From: a virus
Length of the DNA: 26,467 nucleotides
Direction: 5' to 3' (one strand)
Virus record (IMG/VR): IMGVR_UViG_3300014838_000409
Location: 1-26,467 of that record
Shown: positions 22,249 through 26,467 of the stretch, in pieces
Layout: each line of letters begins with the position of its first letter
Position numbering within the stretch: the first letter of the stretch is position 1
Program-made: the position numbers and the translations under genes
The notes under the pieces: generated by a model
Database searches by the model: none
What the model was told of the DNA's origin: nothing
The model's input: the letters and a program-made list of their open reading frames with translations, nothing else

Positions 22249-23082
22249 ATGAAATACACTGTATTGGGTTCGGCAGGACAAATTGGGCGTCAGCTTACTC
22301 ATTTCCTGAAACAGAAGGGGCATCAAGTTACTGAATTCGACATTTATGATGCTCCATATCAAGACCTTCGGATTGAATATGCAGTTGATGCTTATATCAA
22401 GGACTCGGACTTTGTATTCTTTTTGGCATTCGACGTGGGTGGATCACAGTATTTGAAGAAATACCAATCCACATTTGATTTCGTGGACAACAACGTCCGC
22501 ATAATGGCTAATACATTCGCTTCATTGAAGAGTTTTAATAAGCCATTTCTATTCGCATCTACGCAGATGTCGAATATGCACTTTTCAAGCTATGGGTCAT
22601 TAAAGTCCGTCGGGGAACATTACTGTCGAGTTCTCAACAGCCCCATTATAAAGTTTTGGAATGTATATGGAATAGAATCTGACCCCGAGAAGACCCACGT
22701 CATTACTGACTTCGTAAAGATGGCACTAAAGGGTCAGATCAACATGAAGACGGATGGCTCTGAGGAGCGTCAGTTCTTATATTCTACCGATTGCTGTGAA
22801 TCACTTTACAACTTATCACAACAGTATGATAAGTTGTCACGAACTAATGAATACCACATTACAACTTTCGAATGGGTAACCGTCAATCGAATCGCTCTCG
22901 TCATATCCCAACTATGTAATGGGGCAACGATTGTTCCCTCGGAGGCACATGATACAGTTCAACGTGACCAACGAAACGAACCCAACAGGTTTATTTTAAC
23001 CGAAGGAATTTGGAAACCAAAAACTACCATCGAACAGGGAATCGCTCGAATCGTGGAATACGAAAAGTTACATGCCAACTAA
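22249..23082 (+). CDS. NAD(P)-dependent SDR sugar epimerase/dehydratase/reductase
   Basis: A 277-aa extended short-chain dehydrogenase. The dinucleotide-binding GxxGxxG is seen in YTVLGSAGQIGRQL (G7, G10, G13), and the catalytic Tyr-x3-Lys in SSYGSLKSVGE (Y115, K119). IIKFWNVYGIE is the usual NVYG-type segment of nucleotide-sugar epimerases. It overlaps the RfbH-type gene by 11 bp, so the two are probably used together. In the 3,6-dideoxyhexose pathways, SDR enzymes such as RfbJ or RfbS reduce the 4-keto product made by RfbH and its reductase. This gene could have that role, but the exact reaction cannot be told from the sequence. Confidence 0.8.
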   Translation: MKYTVLGSAGQIGRQLTHFLKQKGHQVTEFDIYDAPYQDLRIEYAVDAYIKDSDFVFFLAFDVGGSQYLKKYQSTFDFVDNNVRIMANTFASLKSFNKPFLFASTQMSNMHFSSYGSLKSVGEHYCRVLNSPIIKFWNVYGIESDPEKTHVITDFVKMALKGQINMKTDGSEERQFLYSTDCCESLYNLSQQYDKLSRTNEYHITTFEWVTVNRIALVISQLCNGATIVPSEAHDTVQRDQRNEPNRFILTEGIWKPKTTIEQGIARIVEYEKLHAN

Positions 23083-24409
23083 AGAATACATTCAAAGTCT
23101 CGTTGCTGAATACATCATAGACAAGCACAAAAACAAGACATGGACCGCAGGTAAGGATTGGGTTCAATATGCGGGTCCATATTTCGATGAGAAGGAATAC
23201 GTCAAAGCAATAGGCACCCTATTGGACGAATGGCTTGTCCTTGGAAACGATGCTATTGAGTTCGAGAAGAAATTTGCACCACTTTTGGGTAAAAAGTATG
23301 GCATCATTGTAAACAGTGGATCAAGTGCCAATCTAATAATGATGGCAACTGCCAAACAGTATTATGGGTGGAAGGATGGGGATAAAGTCATTGTGCCCGT
23401 GGCAGGATTTCCCACCACTGTCAATCCAATAATTCAATGTGGACTGATTCCTATGTTCGTTGATATTGAGTTAGATACACTCAATTTGAATTTGGACCAA
23501 ACGGAAAGGGCTTGCAAGAGTGGAGCGGTTGCCATTACCTTTGCCCATGTGTTGGGGAATCCTCCGGATATGGATCGAGTAATGGAGATTGTAAGGAAAT
23601 ATAACCTTATATTACTCGAAGATTGTTGTGATGCATTGGGGTCAACGTATGACGGTCGGCCAACAGGTCACGATGGTGTCATGGCAACATGTTCATTCTA
23701 TCCCGCCCACCACATTACAATGGGTGAAGGTGGATTTGTGGCATGTGCCAACCAAGAATTGGAAAAAATAGCCAGAAGTTTTCGGGAATGGGGACGCTCA
23801 TGTTATTGCGTTGGGAAGAAAGCCAATCTATCAACCAAAGGGTCGTGTGGATGTCGATTCAAGCAATGGTTGCCATCGTTACCGGGTGAAATTTTCGACC
23901 ATAAGTATGTTTACGATAATATCGGATACAATATGAAGCCACTTGAATTGCAAGCTTCGATTGGACTGATTCAATTAGAAAAGCTCCCAGAAATACACAA
24001 ACAACGTAAAGCCAATCATACGTATTTAATGGAAATATTCACTCCCCACGAAAAATATTTTCACATGCATAAAGCAACTCCAAAATCCGATCCCTCTTGG
24101 TTCGCATTCCCTCTCACAATAAAAGACAATGCTCCATTCAAACGGTTTGAATTTACAAAATATCTCGAAGACAATAAAATTCAAACTCGTAATTATTTCG
24201 GGGGAAATTTACTCCTACAACCACTTTACAAAGACATAAAGTTCCAATGTTGGATGGGGGGGGTAATTTCTGACCCCAAAATCCAATTTCCGATAGCAAC
24301 GAAAGTGACAACCAATACATTTTTTCTCGGGGTTAGTCCGGTGATTACACGAGACCAATTGGATTATGTCAGAGAAACGATAGAATTATTCTTCAAAAAA
24401 TACAAATAA
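23072..24409 (+). CDS. rfbH: RfbH/E1-type CDP-4-keto-6-deoxyglucose 3-dehydratase
   Basis: A PLP enzyme of the DegT/DnrJ aminotransferase fold in which the PLP lysine is replaced by histidine: SFYPAHHITMGEGGF, first His at residue 213. This is the hallmark of 3-dehydratases (RfbH/E1/AscC and ColD). Cysteines support the RfbH/E1 subtype, which holds a 2Fe-2S cluster. C186, C244 and C246 reproduce the C-x57-C-x-C spacing known for E1; the fourth, probably C259, is 12 rather than 7 residues further on. WGRSCYC and SCGCRF match the family context. The reaction removes the 3-OH of CDP-4-keto-6-deoxyglucose on the way to 3,6-dideoxyhexoses such as abequose, paratose or ascarylose. A partner reductase (RfbI-like) is not in the window. 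An 8-G run near 24250 does not break the frame. Confidence 0.88.
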   Translation: MPTKEYIQSLVAEYIIDKHKNKTWTAGKDWVQYAGPYFDEKEYVKAIGTLLDEWLVLGNDAIEFEKKFAPLLGKKYGIIVNSGSSANLIMMATAKQYYGWKDGDKVIVPVAGFPTTVNPIIQCGLIPMFVDIELDTLNLNLDQTERACKSGAVAITFAHVLGNPPDMDRVMEIVRKYNLILLEDCCDALGSTYDGRPTGHDGVMATCSFYPAHHITMGEGGFVACANQELEKIARSFREWGRSCYCVGKKANLSTKGSCGCRFKQWLPSLPGEIFDHKYVYDNIGYNMKPLELQASIGLIQLEKLPEIHKQRKANHTYLMEIFTPHEKYFHMHKATPKSDPSWFAFPLTIKDNAPFKRFEFTKYLEDNKIQTRNYFGGNLLLQPLYKDIKFQCWMGGVISDPKIQFPIATKVTTNTFFLGVSPVITRDQLDYVRETIELFFKKYK

Positions 24410-24449
24410 TTTATCTTTTTATCCTTATATCTTATATTTATATTGTGAC

Positions 24450-24578
24450 ATGAAGAATTTAAAAATATCCGAGGAAACCCACCGTAAACTTAAGATTTAT
24501 TGTGCAAAAAATAATTTGAAAATGAATGAGTGGGTAGATACTCTAATAAAACGCAATATTAAATCAAATGTCAAGTAA
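24450..24578 (+). CDS. tiny ribbon-helix-helix protein (42 aa)
   Basis: A 42-aa frame starting MKNLKISEETHRKLKIYCAK and continuing KMNEWVDTLIKR. This matches a minimal ribbon-helix-helix domain: the LKIS strand, a helix from EETHRKLKIYC, a turn, and a second helix from MNEWVDTLIKR. Its end overlaps the start of the repeat endonuclease at 24568 by 11 bp, so the two are probably co-translated. The protein may regulate the endonuclease or help it bind DNA. Upstream is an AT-rich gap of 40 bases with a possible TATATT -10 (24433-24438) but no good -35. Confidence 0.7.
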   Translation: MKNLKISEETHRKLKIYCAKNNLKMNEWVDTLIKRNIKSNVK

Positions 24579-25692
24579 ATTAACAACTGAAGAATTTATT
24601 AGACGTGCTCAGATTATTCATAATAACATTGTTTATGACAAAGTTATTTATAACGGCACACATTCCAAGGTCGTATTGCGATGCCCAATTCATGGACAAT
24701 TCCGACAAACTCCACATAACCATTTAATTGGATGTGGATGCCCCGGCTGTGGAGGAAAAGTTAAATTGGACAATAAATTATATATTAAACGTGCCAAGGA
24801 AATACATGGAAATTTTTATGATTATTCAGAATTAAATTATCAAACATCCAAGAGTAAAGTCAAAATAATATGCCCAATTCACGGACAATTCTTTCAGCTA
24901 CCATCTAGTCATCTCGAAGGGCATGGATGTTCTCATTGCGGCGGGTCAAATAAATGGACGACGAATCAATTCATAACAATTGCATCCGGGTTACATAAAA
25001 ATAAATATGATTATTCCGACACTGTTTACACCAACAATAATACAAAAATAACCATTATATGTCCTATACACGGGAAATTTCAACAACGAGCAGCAGATCA
25101 CATCAGAACAAAACATGGATGTACTAAATGCAGTGGAGTAAATAAAAAATCCAATTCTGACTTTATAATGGATGCCATCAAATTACATGGACATAAATAT
25201 GAGTATCCGAAAGCCAATTACAAAAACGATTATACAAAAATAGTCATTACATGTAAAAACCACGGTGATTTTTTACAGACGCCAAATCGCCACTTACAGG
25301 GCGATGGCTGTCCAAAATGCACTCATAAAATATCTGCCCCAGAAATAAAATTTTTGAATTATTGTAGAATCCCCGATAACATAAACCATAGACAAAAATA
25401 TATTGCTCCATATAAAGTAGATGCGGAACACAATGGTATTATCTATGAATTTCTCGGGGATTATTGGCACGGAAATCCATCCAAATATTCACATAAAAAT
25501 ATAAACCAATCAACACATAAAACTTTCGGAAAATTGTATGCTGATACAGTTCTCAAATTTCAAAGATTAAATCAATTGGGATATAAAATCAGATATATTT
25601 GGGAATCCGATTGGCTTCAATTCGAAAACGGCATAACATCAATCCCGAAAATAATAGAATACAATGGCAATATTCCGAGTCAAGCACAATAA
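24568..25692 (+). CDS. homing-type endonuclease: four DUF723-like repeats plus EDxHD (Vsr-like) nuclease
   Basis: A 374-aa protein. Four Cys/His repeats make up the first ~265 residues, such as LRCPIHGQFRQTPHNHLIG, IICPIHGQFFQLPSSHLEG, IICPIHGKFQQRAADHIRT and ITCKNHGDFLQTPNRHLQG, each closed by C-x-x-C. The nuclease domain differs from that of the two paralogues. KISAPEIKFLNY is followed by YKVDAEHNGIIYEFLGDYWH, GNPSKY, LKFQRLNQLGYKIRYIWESD. The acidic and histidine residues (E, D, then H in GDYWHGNP and D in ESDW) suggest the EDxHD type of phage homing endonuclease related to Vsr, as in I-Bth0305I. The same repeat module is thus joined to two nuclease types in one window. It overlaps a 42-aa RHH gene upstream and the methyltransferase start downstream (29 bp). 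Confidence 0.85.
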   Translation: MSSKLTTEEFIRRAQIIHNNIVYDKVIYNGTHSKVVLRCPIHGQFRQTPHNHLIGCGCPGCGGKVKLDNKLYIKRAKEIHGNFYDYSELNYQTSKSKVKIICPIHGQFFQLPSSHLEGHGCSHCGGSNKWTTNQFITIASGLHKNKYDYSDTVYTNNNTKITIICPIHGKFQQRAADHIRTKHGCTKCSGVNKKSNSDFIMDAIKLHGHKYEYPKANYKNDYTKIVITCKNHGDFLQTPNRHLQGDGCPKCTHKISAPEIKFLNYCRIPDNINHRQKYIAPYKVDAEHNGIIYEFLGDYWHGNPSKYSHKNINQSTHKTFGKLYADTVLKFQRLNQLGYKIRYIWESDWLQFENGITSIPKIIEYNGNIPSQAQ

Positions 25693-26365
25693 CTTCGAAG
25701 AGAACTTTGACGCATTTAAGATTGATACTCTCGAAGTCAATGAATGGGAGAATGCAAGTCGTCTCGCTGAAAGTGGTTGGGATAATCGCTATGACTACGA
25801 AGCCGAATTGGTTCGGGGAGTCATAGATGAATGTAATTCCAAAACTGTATTAGAGATTGGATCGGGTCCGGGAATACTTAGCCAAAAGATTCAGACACTT
25901 CTAAAAACTCCTCTCAACTATCATCTTGTAGACAAACCATTTGCGAAGAAATACTTTGATGAACACAAGTTCAAAGGACAGTTCTTTGTAAAAGACATCG
26001 CCATAGATTTAGACCCCGAGGGACTATTACCCAAGTATGATTTGGTTATTATCAATGACACATTGGAACATCTAATCGCCCCATCCAACATGGTTAAACG
26101 AATCCATGCATTAATGGATACGACTTCCACATTGTTTGTCAGCGTTCCTAACTGGCGCATGGCCCATCAGTTCTTATACCGTGGTCTATTCGACTATGAT
26201 AATTTTATTTATTTCATGCATATTCATGGATTTGAAATGGATTCTGTTTATCCATCCTGTCTAATGACTCCAGATTATCCTACGACCGACACCGAAGAAA
26301 CTATGCCCGAAGAACTCCGTAGAAGTTGGAACTGGTATTTCGTAATGAAGAAGAAATCAATATGA
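25664..26365 (+). CDS. class I SAM-dependent methyltransferase
   Basis: A 233-aa methyltransferase with motif I KTVLEIGSGPGILSQKI (from about residue 60), an acidic residue in YHLVDKPFAK, and motif IV YDLVIINDTLEHLIAP. SVPNWRMAHQFLYRGLFDY near the C-terminus is frequent in polysaccharide-cluster methyltransferases. The start at 25664 overlaps the end of the endonuclease gene by 29 bp. That may be an effect of the insertion, or the true start may be a little further in, since the fold begins only near residue 25. It overlaps the following SDR gene (ATGA). Confidence 0.85.
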   Translation: MAIFRVKHNNFEENFDAFKIDTLEVNEWENASRLAESGWDNRYDYEAELVRGVIDECNSKTVLEIGSGPGILSQKIQTLLKTPLNYHLVDKPFAKKYFDEHKFKGQFFVKDIAIDLDPEGLLPKYDLVIINDTLEHLIAPSNMVKRIHALMDTTSTLFVSVPNWRMAHQFLYRGLFDYDNFIYFMHIHGFEMDSVYPSCLMTPDYPTTDTEETMPEELRRSWNWYFVMKKKSI

Positions 26366-26467
26366 GTCTAACTGTATATGTAACTGGATGTCTTGGCTTC
26401 ATTGGAGCCTATGTAACTGAAGCTTGTCTTAATCAAGGATGGCACGTCATTGGCGTGGATAAGATGA
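26362..26467 (+). CDS. NAD-dependent epimerase/dehydratase, N-terminal part (runs off the window)
   Basis: Only 35 residues are present. The dinucleotide-binding strand-turn-helix VYVTGCLGFIGAYVTEACL, with its GxxGxxG pattern, and VIGVDK mark an extended SDR of the dTDP/CDP/GDP-glucose 4,6-dehydratase or 4-epimerase group. The start overlaps the methyltransferase stop (ATGA). It could supply a 4-keto-6-deoxy sugar for the RfbH-type enzyme, but this cannot be decided from the fragment. Confidence 0.8.
   Translation, partial: MSLTVYVTGCLGFIGAYVTEACLNQGWHVIGVDKM

Noticed and set aside
24248-24255. Run of eight G as a frameshift in the RfbH-type gene
   Set aside because: The reading frame continues normally through it (CWMGGVISDPKI) to a family-like C-terminus.

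Overview
The window looks like part of a large tailed-phage (or related prokaryotic virus) genome, not a bacterial chromosome. The evidence is a T4-type family B DNA polymerase, a trimeric dUTPase, a Cas4/RecB-like nuclease, small phage-type hypothetical genes packed with 4-bp ATGA overlaps, and a very high load of free-standing homing endonucleases. Three putative sigma70-type promoters, an intrinsic terminator, a Tat-type signal peptide and genes for bacterial-type surface sugars point to a bacterial, probably Gram-negative, host. The sequence is AT-rich. Most starts lack a clear Shine-Dalgarno sequence.

Left arm (5-5343, minus strand). One tightly overlapping operon runs leftward: a Tat-signal protein, a small Cys-rich protein, a low-complexity protein, a DUF5662-like protein, an 82-aa protein, then DNA polymerase. 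The polymerase is in two pieces. The exonuclease half with motif A (2078-3463) is separated from the half with motifs B and C (5-1354) by an intact HNH endonuclease (1351-2046). A decayed, frameshifted relative of that endonuclease lies just upstream of the polymerase (3465-3640). The two polymerase pieces seem to carry alternative versions of the same short segment at the break.

Divergent control region and early-type genes (5344-8304, plus strand). A GIY-YIG endonuclease sits between two copies of a 12-bp element that overlaps putative promoters. It is followed by the Cas4-like nuclease, an intrinsic terminator, a NUMOD4/HNH endonuclease with its own promoter, and a ribbon-helix-helix regulator whose promoter overlaps a 10-bp inverted repeat. 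Several predicted transcripts would be leaderless or nearly so.

Glycan cluster (8329-26467, plus strand). This long, mostly overlapping run holds two GT4-type glycosyltransferases, a GT2, a GT32-type enzyme, a possible GT-A enzyme, a DUF268 protein, a glycosyltransferase-like protein, a GT2-GT11 (fucosyltransferase) fusion, a GT10-type fucosyltransferase, two SAM methyltransferases, two SDR sugar enzymes (one cut by the window end) and an RfbH-type CDP-sugar 3-dehydratase. Together these could build and attach a modified, deoxysugar-containing glycan, on the virion or on the infected cell surface. dUTPase and small hypothetical genes are embedded near its start. Three endonucleases with zinc-finger-like repeat arrays (DUF723-like) are slotted between glycan genes. 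Two share one PD-(D/E)XK-like nuclease domain and the third carries a different, EDxHD-like domain. In all, six intact homing-type endonucleases and one relic lie within 26 kb.
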